Shown here: piece by piece, positions 53,208 through 62,364 of the stretch
Position numbering within the stretch: position 1 is the stretch's first letter
How the letters are laid out: every line of letters starts with the position of its first letter
Assembly: GCF_000317695.1 (NCBI RefSeq)
Contig: NC_019771.1
Location: 4,144,001 to 4,208,000 of the forward strand
Direction: 5' to 3'
From: Anabaena cylindrica PCC 7122
GTDB taxonomy: Bacteria; Cyanobacteriota; Cyanobacteriia; Cyanobacteriales; Nostocaceae
Length of the DNA: 64,000 nt
Notes under the pieces: generated by a model
Databases searched by the model: none
The model's input: the letters and a program-made list of their open reading frames with translations, nothing else
What the model was told of the DNA's origin: nothing
Program-made: the position numbers and the translations under genes

Positions 53208-53960
53208 TCAAAAAGCAATCTGTTCCCCAGGGTTAGGTGCAATTACTCGTGTTGATAAATTGTTTTTATCTAATAATGCCTGAAATTCTTCCACACTTCC
53301 CTGAGTTTGGATAAATTTGTTTAATAATCCCTCAAATATAACATCTCCTCCTGCTGCTGTAGGTAGCATAATTTGAGGTTGTAACCATTTGGCGACTTCT
53401 AAGGCGCTATTCATCCCTTTAATAATTGGCCCTAGTATAGGCAAACTCAAATCAATCATTGGTGTAATCACCACATCAATTGGTGCAAACTCTTTAAGTT
53501 GTGGAGAATGATATCCATGTGGTTCGTAATAGAGCTTTAATCCGCTGGCTAATTCCTTGAGAAAATAAGCGTTTTCTAAAATAGTTGGGCCAATTGGAGA
53601 ACCGGGAAGAGATTTAATTTCTACTTGATTATTCAAGGTGAATGTTTCACCATGATTGAGAGTTATGACTTGGGTATAACCCAACTGCGTTACTACTTTT
53701 GCTGCATTAGGAGAAGCTACAACTTGAATATTTTTGTCAAGCTGTTTGAGAGTTGGTAGATGAGCATGGTCTTCCAAACCCTGGGATAACAAAATCAAAT
53801 TAATATTTTTTGGTATTGGTCTCTCTTGAGTCCGATAACCTTTAAATAACCAATCCAAATTGTTGAAGGTTAAAGAATCAACTAACCAAGGATCTATTAG
53901 TATCCGCTGTTCACCAATTTCTATCAACCAACTATTGCTGTCTAACCAAGTGAAGTACAT
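53208..53960 (-). CDS. Metallo-beta-lactamase-fold protein (UlaG/L-ascorbate lactonase-like)
   Basis: The protein has 250 residues. The start TWLDSNSWLIEIGEQRILID and the block NLILLSQGLEDHAHLPTL correspond to the metal loop of this superfamily. The loop reads QGLEDH where HxHxDH is expected, so the first two histidines are Gln and Leu while Asp and the last His remain. Later residues EPHGYH and TPMIDL match the fold. Such single-domain proteins are conserved in cyanobacteria. Metal use and substrate are doubtful. Confidence 0.75.
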   Translation of the reverse strand: MYFTWLDSNSWLIEIGEQRILIDPWLVDSLTFNNLDWLFKGYRTQERPIPKNINLILLSQGLEDHAHLPTLKQLDKNIQVVASPNAAKVVTQLGYTQVITLNHGETFTLNNQVEIKSLPGSPIGPTILENAYFLKELASGLKLYYEPHGYHSPQLKEFAPIDVVITPMIDLSLPILGPIIKGMNSALEVAKWLQPQIMLPTAAGGDVIFEGLLNKFIQTQGSVEEFQALLDKNNLSTRVIAPNPGEQIAF

Positions 53961-54026
53961 ATATATATGTGAAGGTAGTATTCAGTAATGCCTGTTTTTA
54001 TTATCTTGTTTCTGCCTGCCGCTACC

Positions 54027-54797
54027 TCATGGATTTTCTTTTGCACCTAACATTTGTAATAGTTTATCAACATTATCCAATTCGCCAACAATGCGCCGAA
54101 TTGGGTGAGGCCAAACCTTGACTAGGGTAGGAGTTGCAGAAACTTGATCGATTTCTGCTTGTTCTGGGTGGGTGAGAACATCAATTACTTTAAGGGTGTA
54201 AGGATAACCAAGCGATCGCTCTAATAATTCGTGTAAACTTTCTAAACTGCGTTCTGTAGCAACGCTATGACCAGCCACAAACAGACGCAAAACATAGCCT
54301 GGAGTGTTGATTATTGCCTGTTTTGGGTTCAAAATCTTTTGCTGGTATCTGGGAGCCATATCAGCACGGTCTAAGCGGACAATTAAGTCATGGTCTTCCC
54401 ACAATTGGGGAAATGCAGATCGATAAGTTGTTAATACCATGCGATCGCACAATCCCTCCTGCCAAGGGGCCCTTTGCCATACTATATCCCCCGTACCAAA
54501 AATAGCTTTCAGCACCGATTGATGACGCATCACAGCCGGATACGCTTCGGCAAAAGTTTGCACCTGTTGCGTGCGTGGATTTAACCAATGATCAATAGTT
54601 GCTGTATAGCAAGGAACCAAAAAATGCGGCGGCTCTGATAAATCTAGGATTTCTTGTAAAGCCGCGCACAAATGCAAATGCCATCGACCCTGCTTACTAG
54701 GGTCAATACAGTAAATTAAATCTCCCCCAGGTGTAAACAGCGCAATACCTTTAAACAACTGGGGTGTAGATAGTTTGTCTGTAGTCAACTTGGTCAC
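54027..54797 (-). CDS. KaiB-like domain protein with N-terminal extension
   Basis: The protein has 256 residues. The last ~90 (167-250) show a KaiB/thioredoxin-like fold pattern: YVLRLFVAGHSVATERSLES, YTLKVIDVLTHPEQAEIDQV and SATPTLVKVWPHPIRRIVGE, similar to KaiB and the SasA sensor domain. The N-terminal 160 residues (GIALFTPGGDLIYCIDPSKQ onward) are specific to cyanobacterial relatives. It lies 88 bp downstream of pilT on the same strand, suggesting a link to pilus motility rather than the core clock (inference). Confidence 0.75.
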   Translation of the reverse strand: MTKLTTDKLSTPQLFKGIALFTPGGDLIYCIDPSKQGRWHLHLCAALQEILDLSEPPHFLVPCYTATIDHWLNPRTQQVQTFAEAYPAVMRHQSVLKAIFGTGDIVWQRAPWQEGLCDRMVLTTYRSAFPQLWEDHDLIVRLDRADMAPRYQQKILNPKQAIINTPGYVLRLFVAGHSVATERSLESLHELLERSLGYPYTLKVIDVLTHPEQAEIDQVSATPTLVKVWPHPIRRIVGELDNVDKLLQMLGAKENP

Positions 54798-54885
54798 AGG
54801 TGTCTGGGGACTAGGGACTGGGGACTAGGGTCTAGGAATTGGGAAAAACTCTTACCAATAACCAATGACCAATGACCCATCCTTA

Positions 54886-56136
54886 TTAAACACGTCCTCG
54901 GAGGAATTGCATCATTTCATTTGGAGTTGGTGACATTTCTATAGCAGTTTCTTCAGTAATACGACCTTCTTGGTAGAGATTGAATAAAGCCTGATTCATG
55001 GTAATCATGCCATCAAAACTGGCTTGCTTCATCAATTCACCAATTTCATCATACTTACCATCTTTAATCCACTCTTTTACAGCCTCAGTGTTAATCAGAA
55101 TATCGTGGAAAGCAGCCCGCTTGCCATCAGTCGTGCGGCACAAACCTTGGGCAATAATTGCCACTAAAGACTCCGAAACCGCCACCCGCATTGCATCCTG
55201 CTCATCACCTGCATACAAATTGAGAATCCGTTCAATAGTTTTCACCGCACTATTGGTGTGCAATGTTCCCATTACCAAGTGACCAGTTTGAGCAGCTTTC
55301 AAGGCAGTATTAACAGTTTCCTTATCCCGCATTTCCCCCACTAGAATCAAATCTGGATCTTCTCGCAAAGCTGCTTTCAAGGCGTTGTCGAACTTGCGGG
55401 TATGCATTCCCACTTCCCGCTGCTTAATTAATGACTTACGGCTTTGGTGTACAAATTCAATTGGATCTTCAATAGTAATAATGTGCTTCGGCATCTCTCT
55501 GTTGATGTAATCAACCATTGCCGCCATTGTCGTAGATTTACCAGAACCAGTAGGCCCAGTCACCAAAATCAAACCTTTATGATAATGGCAAATATCCCGA
55601 AAAACTGGAGGTAATCTCAACTGATCCATGGATAATATTTTCAGCGGAATTAACCGCAGCACCATTGCATATCCTCGCAGGGAGTCAAAAACATTAATCC
55701 GTACCCTGGCAAATTCGTACTGAGTTGCACCATCAAATTCCAGATTGTCTTGAAATTTTTGGATTTCTGCATCTGTCATTATCTCCCGTAACCAACCGAT
55801 AAAAGTAGGTTTATCAACTTCTGGATAATTCGTTGTTTGAATTTCTCCTTTGTTACGGAAACGGGGTATTTCACCCACACCTACGTGAACGTCAGAAAAT
55901 CCCTGATCAAAAGCTTCCTGAATCAACTGTGCCAAAGTTAATCCCACAGGCTGTTTAGGAGTAGCTGGTGAAGCAGGTGTCATTGATGGTGGTGGTGTCA
56001 CTGGACGTTGAGCCGCAGCTGGTAGTGGACTAACAGAGGAATTACTTGTCCTCTGTGTTGACACCTGCATTGTTTGTGTAGGCTCGTAATGTAGTGGAGG
56101 TGGTGGTGGTAGATTGCGGGATTGGGATTCCATCAT
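54886..56136 (-). CDS. pilT: Type IV pilus twitching ATPase PilT
   Basis: The protein has 416 residues from ATG 56136 (MMESQ). A TTG 17 codons upstream would add an unconserved leader. A Pro/Thr/Gln-rich N-terminal tail (to about 70) precedes the secretion-ATPase core: LAQLIQEAFDQGFSDVHVGV, Walker A GPTGSGKSTTMAAM, the Asp box TIEDPIEF, Walker B LKAALREDPDLILVGEMRD and the His box LVMGTLHTNSA. PilT hexamers retract type IV pili, supporting motility and DNA uptake. The pilT paralogue set is usually several in Nostocales. Confidence 0.94.
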   Translation of the reverse strand: MMESQSRNLPPPPPLHYEPTQTMQVSTQRTSNSSVSPLPAAAQRPVTPPPSMTPASPATPKQPVGLTLAQLIQEAFDQGFSDVHVGVGEIPRFRNKGEIQTTNYPEVDKPTFIGWLREIMTDAEIQKFQDNLEFDGATQYEFARVRINVFDSLRGYAMVLRLIPLKILSMDQLRLPPVFRDICHYHKGLILVTGPTGSGKSTTMAAMVDYINREMPKHIITIEDPIEFVHQSRKSLIKQREVGMHTRKFDNALKAALREDPDLILVGEMRDKETVNTALKAAQTGHLVMGTLHTNSAVKTIERILNLYAGDEQDAMRVAVSESLVAIIAQGLCRTTDGKRAAFHDILINTEAVKEWIKDGKYDEIGELMKQASFDGMITMNQALFNLYQEGRITEETAIEMSPTPNEMMQFLRGRV

Positions 56137-56901
56137 ATAAATCTTGTGTGGCTTTTGGGACGGAGAATGTTTTAGGGTTTTATACAAAAAATTTCAATTT
56201 TCTATCTGTTAATTAAGTCATTTCCACAAAAGTAATAAATACTTACATCTGTTTCCACACTTGAGGCAGATAGGAAGACGAGAGGAAATTAGGCACAACA
56301 CTCAGTTTTAGGCTATCCACCTCCATCTGTGTTTTTTTTGCTGCTAATTTCAGGAGTTATCGGTTATATACAAATTCTTTTACCAATATAACCTGGTTTT
56401 ACACCAGTTAATCTTCAGTACTATCGCGCAAATACTTGATTAATGTGTTGTGTCTAATAAGACTCAAATTGCGAATTACAAATATTTCACGGTGTTATAT
56501 GAGAAATTTCTGACCTTTTTCTACCCAATTGAGTGACAAAGTCAGCAGCAGATAATTTTTTCAGCCCCGTCTGAGAATTATGAGAATCAATCCTAGTTTT
56601 TATAAGAAATGTTAAGCTCAATCGTCATCGGGATTTGGGGATCAATATATTACTCTTGTACCCATGAGGGTCTATTCCTGAAGGCATATAGCGGAACTGG
56701 TTTGATCACTAAAACCTAAATTGAACGTTACATTCATAATTACAAAAGATTAACTGTAAACTTTAGTAAAGAAATGCTCATCTTTTCATCAGGTTTCTAT
56801 ATACTGGATTTCACTGAATCATTTCAGTTAGCTCGTAAACAGCGAGAAGTAACTGAAGTCAAACTTTAAACTTTAGCTATGTAATTTTGGGAGGAAAAGT
56901 C
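56137..56901. other. Long AT-rich divergent intergenic region with an RNA-type hairpin
   Basis: No gene is recognised. Near the right end, TTCAGTTA + GCTCG (56823-56835) pair with CGAG (56843-56846) and TAACTGAA (56850-56857), a strong stem-loop 45 bases before the start codon of the small membrane gene. It could affect translation or be part of the leader. The rest is featureless. Confidence 0.45.
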
Positions 56902-57273
56902 ATGGTTTTGGCTCAAAGCTCTAATCAAGGAAAGACCTACTCCTTGTTGATGATGAAAAGCTTTTTGATATGGACTTTCACATTGGCAGTGTGTTTGCTA
57001 GTTGTTGGTTTTCCATTAGTTGTGGTAATGGCTACGGTCGGATGCCTGTTGTCGATTGTGTTGCAATCTGTAATGCCTGTTAGTGCTGTTTTGTTGGTGG
57101 CAGGTGGTTTAATAATGTTTAATGTTATGGCAGTGTTGATCATGGCCGGTGTGCTGACTGCAAAAGGTGTTCATCCCAAAGAAGTCAGATGGTTAAGCTG
57201 GCTGCATGGTGAGGAAGACAAGGCGCAGACTACTGTTTTTGCAGCTTGTCCTTTAACTTGTGAACTCAAATAG
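56902..57273 (+). CDS. Small integral membrane protein of unknown function
   Basis: The protein has 123 residues from ATG 56902, chosen because of the GGGAGGAAAAGTC ribosome-binding site; a TTG five codons upstream overlaps it. Three hydrophobic segments lie at about 17-42, 44-64 and 66-88. A conserved-looking acidic and Trp-containing tail (HPKEVRWLSWLHGEEDKAQ) and two C-terminal cysteines follow. The family is not recognised. A clear terminator follows. Confidence 0.7.
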   Translation: MVLAQSSNQGKTYSLLMMKSFLIWTFTLAVCLLVVGFPLVVVMATVGCLLSIVLQSVMPVSAVLLVAGGLIMFNVMAVLIMAGVLTAKGVHPKEVRWLSWLHGEEDKAQTTVFAACPLTCELK

Positions 57274-57309
57274 TTAACACATTGTTAAATTCGACAAACA
57301 GTTCATCTG

Positions 57310-57330
57310 CCCGGTTAAGCCGGGTTTTTT
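57310..57330 (+). terminator. Intrinsic terminator of the small membrane-protein gene
   Basis: Stem CCCGG-TTAAG-CCGGG (57310-57324) is directly followed by TTTTTT. It lies 37 bp after the stop codon. Confidence 0.85.
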
Positions 57331-57601
57331 CATGACTTCCTGACTATCAGAATCAGTAATTAGGGCTTGCTAAATAAATCTAAAACTTAGATATATCAAG
57401 AGTTTGAAGGTTAAAAAAGTGAATCAGGTGCAAGGAATAAGTGCTGAAACTACCAAAAACCTATCACTTGAGCAGATTCAAAACTCTTCTTCTAATTCTT
57501 CCTCCTGACTCCTGACTCCTAGCCTTCACAGATCACTTTTTCCGCAAACCCTAATTAGTCTTGTATTCCACCAAACCCTAACTAAGTGCAAGAAAGCCCC
57601 T
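57331..57601. other. Intergenic region with short repeats
   Basis: No gene is seen. CTGACTCCTGACTCCT units near 57505-57521 are of the class found at 10340. It is non-coding between convergent transcripts. Confidence 0.5.
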
Positions 57602-58186
57602 TTATCGGCTCAATGGATTTCTGTTTTGTGCTGCTGAAATTATGGTTTGCTCAATTCTTTTCAATCTAGTCTCTGGACGTTTTGCACTGTCAATCCAAAA
57701 TAGAATATTCTTCTTAGATGAATTACTAAACGCCTCAAAATTAAGATTGGCTGAAGAGTTTGCTTCTAGAGCTTGTTTCAAATCTATGGGAATTATCAAT
57801 GCTTCGATCGCATCTAAGGCCTTCCATGAGCCATTTTGTTTTGCAGCTTGAATTTTTCCCAGACCCACCTCGGTCATTAAGCCTTGTTCAATTAACTCTT
57901 CAATATATTGCTTATTTAATTTTGACCATACACTTTTCGGTTTTCGGGGTGTGAAAATTTGCTGATAACGCTCTGCATCCAATGATTTAACTTTACTATC
58001 AATCCAACCAAAGCAGAGAGCTTGTTTGACTGCTTCGCTATATCTAACGCTTGGTTTACCGCTTTTGACCTTGTAGTAAATCAACCATATACCAGGAGAG
58101 GTAAGATGATTCTTTGCTAACCACTCCCGCCATTCTTGCCGATCACTAGCATAAATAGTTTCCAATTGGTCTTCAAATTTTGGCAT
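57602..58186 (-). CDS. YdeI/OmpD-associated family protein
   Basis: The protein has 194 residues from ATG 58186 (MPKFED); a TTG 13 codons upstream is less likely. The family blocks are EWREWLAKNHLTSPGIWLIY, VRYSEAVKQALCFGWIDSKV, QIFTPRKPKSVWSKLNKQYI, and a C-terminal helix with SKKNILFWIDSAKRPETR. The biochemical function is not established; members are linked to stress or outer-membrane phenotypes. Confidence 0.88.
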   Translation of the reverse strand: MPKFEDQLETIYASDRQEWREWLAKNHLTSPGIWLIYYKVKSGKPSVRYSEAVKQALCFGWIDSKVKSLDAERYQQIFTPRKPKSVWSKLNKQYIEELIEQGLMTEVGLGKIQAAKQNGSWKALDAIEALIIPIDLKQALEANSSANLNFEAFSNSSKKNILFWIDSAKRPETRLKRIEQTIISAAQNRNPLSR

Positions 58187-58762
58187 TCTCGAAGAGAGTA
58201 GGGGATTGTAAGGTTGAAAGCCCAATAAATAATTTTACAGCGATTTTTGGGTAAATGAACCACATTTTTCTGTCTCACGCAGAGGCGCAGAGGCACAGAG
58301 AGGAATCAAGAGCGTGGTCTAAATACATGATGCTGTAGTATGCAGTATTCACCCTGAGTTGAGATATGAACGAGAACATTAAATGATATGGGTGCGGCTG
58401 ATTAGTTATAATTCCTGCATCTGTACAAAAATTCTGGTGTTGCTGATTGAAAATATGAATATAGCAATTCCCAAGCTCATGAAATACACCCCACCCGCGC
58501 TGTCGCGCACCCTCCCCTTGGTAAGGGGAGGGTTGGGGAGGGGTAATTTTGTATCTAACTAGAGTGGGAAAGGCTATATATCTCACGCAATCGCTTTTAA
58601 GGATCTGGTAAGAGTAGGCGCAAAAACGCAAGGAATCAAGATTTAGCTTTTTTGAAATTCATATCCAAATTCAGCAACGCCAAAATTCTTAATACCTTTG
58701 TGCTGCCTTAATTTAAGGATAAATATTTAACCGAACACGATATGACTAATGACTAATAACTC
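58187..58762. other. Repeat-rich intergenic region upstream of wecB
   Basis: No real gene is seen. It contains TCTCACGCAGAGGCGCAGAG (58274 onward, same class as at 8531 and the smc insert). A perfect hairpin ACCCTCCCCTT-GGT-AAGGGGAGGGT lies at 58509-58533 with GGGGAGGGG copies beside it. A GACTAATGACTAAT tandem runs just before wecB (58742-58760). A minus-strand frame over this DNA is an artefact of the repeats. Confidence 0.65.
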
Positions 58763-59872
58763 ATGACTAATCAAAACCGAGTTGGCATTATTTTAGGTAC
58801 TCGTCCCGAAGCAATTAAACTAGCACCAGTAATTCAGGTTTTCCAAGGTTGTCCAGATTTGGCAGTACAGGTAATTTTGACTGGACAGCATCGGGAAATG
58901 GTTGCACAGGTGATGCAGTTGTTCAACTTAAAGGCAGATCATAATTTAGAAATTATGCAGCCTAAACAATCTCTAAATGATATTACCTGTCGGAGTTTGC
59001 AAGGTTTAGAAGCTTTATTTAGAGAACAAAAGCTAGATTTAGTTATAGTCCAGGGCGATACGACAACAGCTTTTGCGGCAGCTTTGGCAGCTTTTTATCA
59101 AAAAATCCCTGTGGGTCATGTGGAAGCGGGGTTAAGAACTGATGATTTATTTAATCCTTACCCAGAAGAAGCTAATAGAAGGTTGATTTCGCAAATCACG
59201 CAGTTACATTTTGCTCCGACTTCTTTAGCAATGGAAAATTTGCAAGCTTCTGGGGTGTTGGGGAAAATTCACCTGACGGGTAATACGGTAATTGATGCGT
59301 TGTTGAATGTGGCTGCAACTAAACCTGTTTGTGATATACAGGGTTTAAATTGGGATAAATATAGGACTATACTGGCAACAGTGCATCGCCGGGAGAATTG
59401 GGGAGAACCACTGCAAGCGATCGCACAAAGTTTTTTACAGATTCTCGCAAAATTTCCTGATACAGCCTTATTATTGCCTTTACACAGGAATCCTACAGTT
59501 AGGGAACCATTGCAGCAACTGTTAGGGAATCATCCCCGCATATTCTTGACAGAACCTTTAGATTATGGTGAATTAGTAGGGGCAATAGTGCGATCGCACT
59601 TATTACTAACAGACTCCGGTGGTTTACAAGAAGAAGCACCCAGTCTCGGTAAACCCGTACTCGTTCTCAGAGACACCACAGAAAGACCAGAAGCCGTTAC
59701 CGCTGGAACAGCCAAATTAGTAGGAACCGAAACAGAAAGTATTGTTGCTGCTGCAAGCGAGTTACTCAGTAACCCCGAAGCATACACAGCAATGGCTAAT
59801 GCAATCAATCCTTTTGGTGATGGTCATGCAGCAGAACGCATTTTGGCAATAGTGCAGAATTATTTGGAGTAA
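58763..59872 (+). CDS. wecB: UDP-N-acetylglucosamine 2-epimerase (non-hydrolysing)
   Basis: The protein has 369 residues, the family norm. Motifs are GIILGTRPEAIKLAPVIQVF, VILTGQHREM, VQGDTTTAFAAALAAFYQ, GHVEAGLRT...PYPEEANRRL, ATVHRRENWGEPL, and LTDSGGLQEEAPSLGKPVLV with RDTTERPEA. It interconverts UDP-GlcNAc and UDP-ManNAc for surface polysaccharides, so it may feed the glycan locus at 34-48 kb. ATG 58763. It ends in a shared terminator. Confidence 0.95.
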   Translation: MTNQNRVGIILGTRPEAIKLAPVIQVFQGCPDLAVQVILTGQHREMVAQVMQLFNLKADHNLEIMQPKQSLNDITCRSLQGLEALFREQKLDLVIVQGDTTTAFAAALAAFYQKIPVGHVEAGLRTDDLFNPYPEEANRRLISQITQLHFAPTSLAMENLQASGVLGKIHLTGNTVIDALLNVAATKPVCDIQGLNWDKYRTILATVHRRENWGEPLQAIAQSFLQILAKFPDTALLLPLHRNPTVREPLQQLLGNHPRIFLTEPLDYGELVGAIVRSHLLLTDSGGLQEEAPSLGKPVLVLRDTTERPEAVTAGTAKLVGTETESIVAAASELLSNPEAYTAMANAINPFGDGHAAERILAIVQNYLE

Positions 59873-59885
59873 AAATAAAAACTCA

Positions 59886-59914
59886 AAACCCCTCCAGCTT
59901 GTAAGGAGGGGTTT
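59886..59914. terminator. Bidirectional intrinsic terminator between wecB and the SH3/PG-binding gene
   Basis: AAACCCCTCC (59886-59895) pairs with GGAGGGGTTT (59905-59914) between two convergent genes. The stem is GC-rich with A/T-rich ends on both sides, so it may serve both strands. Confidence 0.7.
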
Positions 59915-59934
59915 CAAAAGGATCTTTTGACGGG

Positions 59935-60537
59935 CTAACTAATACCCAAAGCGTTACGAGTTGCAGGCCCAACCACACCATCTACACGCAGACCATTTCT
60001 GCTTTGAAAATTGCGGACTTGTTGAGCAGTATTTGGGCCATAGACACCATCAACTCTTATTCCTAAAGCTCTTTGAACTGATCTCACCGCTTCACCCCTA
60101 GAGCCACGTCTTAACAAGACCCGACCACCAACACCAAGACCAGGACGATTAGGAGATGTTCCCCGATTCATACTAATCCATCTTTCAGAGACATAATATC
60201 CTTGGTAGCGTCCTGAAGTGATTTGAGCAAAACCATTTCTAACATTTCCCGTACTGCCAATATTTGTGCCATTAGGTACACAAGCTACAGATGAATTACC
60301 ACCACTAGGCCCTCTCCGAATATATAAACAATTTCCATTAGTTCTCACATATTCTGCTGAAGCTTCTTGAACTTGGGATACAGCCGCAAGCAAAACAGTT
60401 ATACCAGCTAAAGTTAACCAAGCAGAAGATTTCAGTAATTTTTGCCAATTAACTGGAAATTCGGGAAGATTCAATTCAATATTTACAGGTTCCTCTTCAT
60501 TCGCCATATACATATACGAATAAGCCATATATTCCAT
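59935..60537 (-). CDS. Exported SH3-like and peptidoglycan-binding domain protein
   Basis: The protein has 200 residues. A cytoplasmic acidic N-terminus precedes a single membrane helix (about 38-58) ending in EASAEYV. An SH3-like region follows at about 62-122 (NCLYIRRGPSGGNSSVACVP ... GYYVSERWI). The C-terminal PG_binding_1 domain has LRRGSRGEAVRSVQRALGIR, VDGVYGPNTAQQVRNFQSRN and VDGVVGPATRNALG. It should bind cell-wall glycan in the periplasm. Confidence 0.87.
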   Translation of the reverse strand: MEYMAYSYMYMANEEEPVNIELNLPEFPVNWQKLLKSSAWLTLAGITVLLAAVSQVQEASAEYVRTNGNCLYIRRGPSGGNSSVACVPNGTNIGSTGNVRNGFAQITSGRYQGYYVSERWISMNRGTSPNRPGLGVGGRVLLRRGSRGEAVRSVQRALGIRVDGVYGPNTAQQVRNFQSRNGLRVDGVVGPATRNALGIS

Positions 60538-60727
60538 GATGCCCTGCTCCTTGACGTGAATGGTTGGCTATTACTCAGATTTAATTTGCGTTTGTCTAGA
60601 TTTAATTAATCTAGATGTATTTTATACTCTTTAATCGGCAGAAATTTTGGCTGCATATTCCGCCCTTTCAACTGTCACAAAGGGTATTTTTTTACGAAAT
60701 CATGACTTACTCAACTGAATAGGAGCT

Positions 60728-61582
60728 TCAATTACCCACACTATCTGAAGTATTAAAATTATCAGATCGAATCGGACTTCCATACCGCCATACTTCTACC
60801 TTTTCAGGACTAATTAAGTACGAAAAAGTACCATTATCTGCTCGATATTTATTTTGGCCAACATTCCAAGCTACTATCTTGACAGGTTTACTTGCATCTT
60901 GTTTTGATTGACCAATGTAAAATAATTGACCCTTTTCTTGACAAACTTGAACACGAATCTTTTCTGTCTCACCTGCTATAACTGTCACACCGCTGCATTT
61001 ATTATCAGTACTCACTGGTGTAAGAATTGGTTGTGAAGGTGAAACTGGTTTCTTTAATGGTATTTTTGCTGTAGTTGAAGATGGTAATAGGTGCAGAGGA
61101 TCAACTGATATCCGACTGTCTGGATGAAATTCAAAGTGTAAATGAGGCGCTGTACTATTACCTGTAGACCCCATTTCGGCAATTATTTGGCCTTGATTAA
61201 CTTGTTGACCCTTACTCACCAACAAACGACGATTGTGACCATAGACTGTCACACTATGATCAGGATGCTTAATTTCTATAAAATTACCTAAGCCCCAATC
61301 ATCCCAACCAGCTTTAATAACTGTACCAGATGCAGCAGCGAAAATAGGAGTACCACTTGCTCCAGCAATATCAATTCCTTCATGTTGATATTTACGGAAA
61401 CCTTGAGAAACAATTCCGTGAGTAGGCCAGATTAAAGTAGTCTCTATTGAAAAAGTTGGCTTAACGAGGGAGGCTTTGACTATTTGAGGGAATGCAGATG
61501 TCGTTGTACCTAAAATAGATGTGAAAGATATGATGCCAATTAAGGTATAACTACAGAACCGAGAAATAGTATTTTTTTTCAT
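60728..61582 (-). CDS. M23-family metallopeptidase (LytM/endopeptidase type)
   Basis: The protein has 284 residues. A signal peptide spans about 1-30. The M23 domain (50-165) has the zinc ligands His-x3-Asp in HEGIDIAG, the PIFAAASGTVIKAGW strand, and HLHFEFH (His-x-His), with GYGHN-type VTVYGHNRRL. All ligands are present, so it is probably an active peptidoglycan endopeptidase or amidase activator. The C-terminal ~90 residues are an added domain with two cysteines (DNKCSGVTV, RVQVCQEKG). Confidence 0.9.
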   Translation of the reverse strand: MKKNTISRFCSYTLIGIISFTSILGTTTSAFPQIVKASLVKPTFSIETTLIWPTHGIVSQGFRKYQHEGIDIAGASGTPIFAAASGTVIKAGWDDWGLGNFIEIKHPDHSVTVYGHNRRLLVSKGQQVNQGQIIAEMGSTGNSTAPHLHFEFHPDSRISVDPLHLLPSSTTAKIPLKKPVSPSQPILTPVSTDNKCSGVTVIAGETEKIRVQVCQEKGQLFYIGQSKQDASKPVKIVAWNVGQNKYRADNGTFSYLISPEKVEVWRYGSPIRSDNFNTSDSVGN

Positions 61583-61860
61583 AAAAAACTCTTAAGTTCT
61601 TTATTTGCTGTTTCAGCATTACTCGGCTGACATCAGGAAAATTGCTACCATTAAATTAATAATGCACCGTTGACGTTTTAGTTGTGGCTGTCTGAGGGAC
61701 TTGCACATTAAAAAAATCCCCAATTTGGAGGATGGGTTACGCTGCGTAACCCAGCATTATCCCCTGAATTTATGGCGGATTATGGACTGCTATCCTAGCC
61801 TACAAGGTTTTTGGTCACATCTTGAGAAAGTTCTATTATTGTGACAGAGGAATAGATGCG

Positions 61861-62364
61861 TTATTTAAGTACTTTAAAATTTTCAATTGTTAAATATAAT
61901 TCTTCATCTGCCATCTGTTGGCTATAATCAACGTTAATTTGGGACGGGTAACCGAGTTTGGGGTCGTATTTCACTGTTAGACTATCTGCTTTGCGAGCGA
62001 TCGCATCTTGAATTACACTAAACAGCTTAGGGACAGTATTATATTGTTGGAATAATTCTTTATCAACAGGTTTGCCAGTGGCTACAGAAATCACAGAAGT
62101 TGTCACACCATTACGGACTTCAACAATCACAGGGCCTCTAGCTTCAGGTGTGCAGAAGCAACTCCGCGTTAATTGATAGCGATATTTAGATATCTTTTGC
62201 TGTTTCCATAATTGCCTATTTTTTCTTAACTGTCCCAAATTGGAATCGGTGGGTCGTGCTTGTGCGATTTGAATAGGTGGTTGAGCAATTAATGGTGAAT
62301 ACAACCCCAAAGAAATTAGTAATCCTGCACCAATAGCAATAGGTAAGCGCATAAAAGTCTCCAT
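61861..62364 (-). CDS. DUF6174 exported protein
   Basis: The protein has 167 residues. A signal peptide ends near the sequence SPLIAQPPIQIAQA. The DUF6174 core has ISKYRYQLTRSCFC, PVIVEVRNGVTTSVISVATG, ADSLTVKYDPKLGYPSQINV and DEELYLTIENFKV. The Cys-x-Cys pair is typical. The function is unknown; it is presumably periplasmic or a lipoprotein-like protein without a lipobox. Confidence 0.85.
   Translation of the reverse strand: METFMRLPIAIGAGLLISLGLYSPLIAQPPIQIAQARPTDSNLGQLRKNRQLWKQQKISKYRYQLTRSCFCTPEARGPVIVEVRNGVTTSVISVATGKPVDKELFQQYNTVPKLFSVIQDAIARKADSLTVKYDPKLGYPSQINVDYSQQMADEELYLTIENFKVLK

Noticed and set aside
57601..57954. Plus-strand frames over the YdeI-like gene
   Set aside because: They are antisense shadows of a clear family member on the minus strand.
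58275..58631. Minus-strand open frame of 118 codons upstream of wecB
   Set aside because: It runs through GCAGAGGCGCAGAG and CCCCTCCCC spacer repeats, has no domain or ribosome-binding site and reads as low-complexity; treated as chance.
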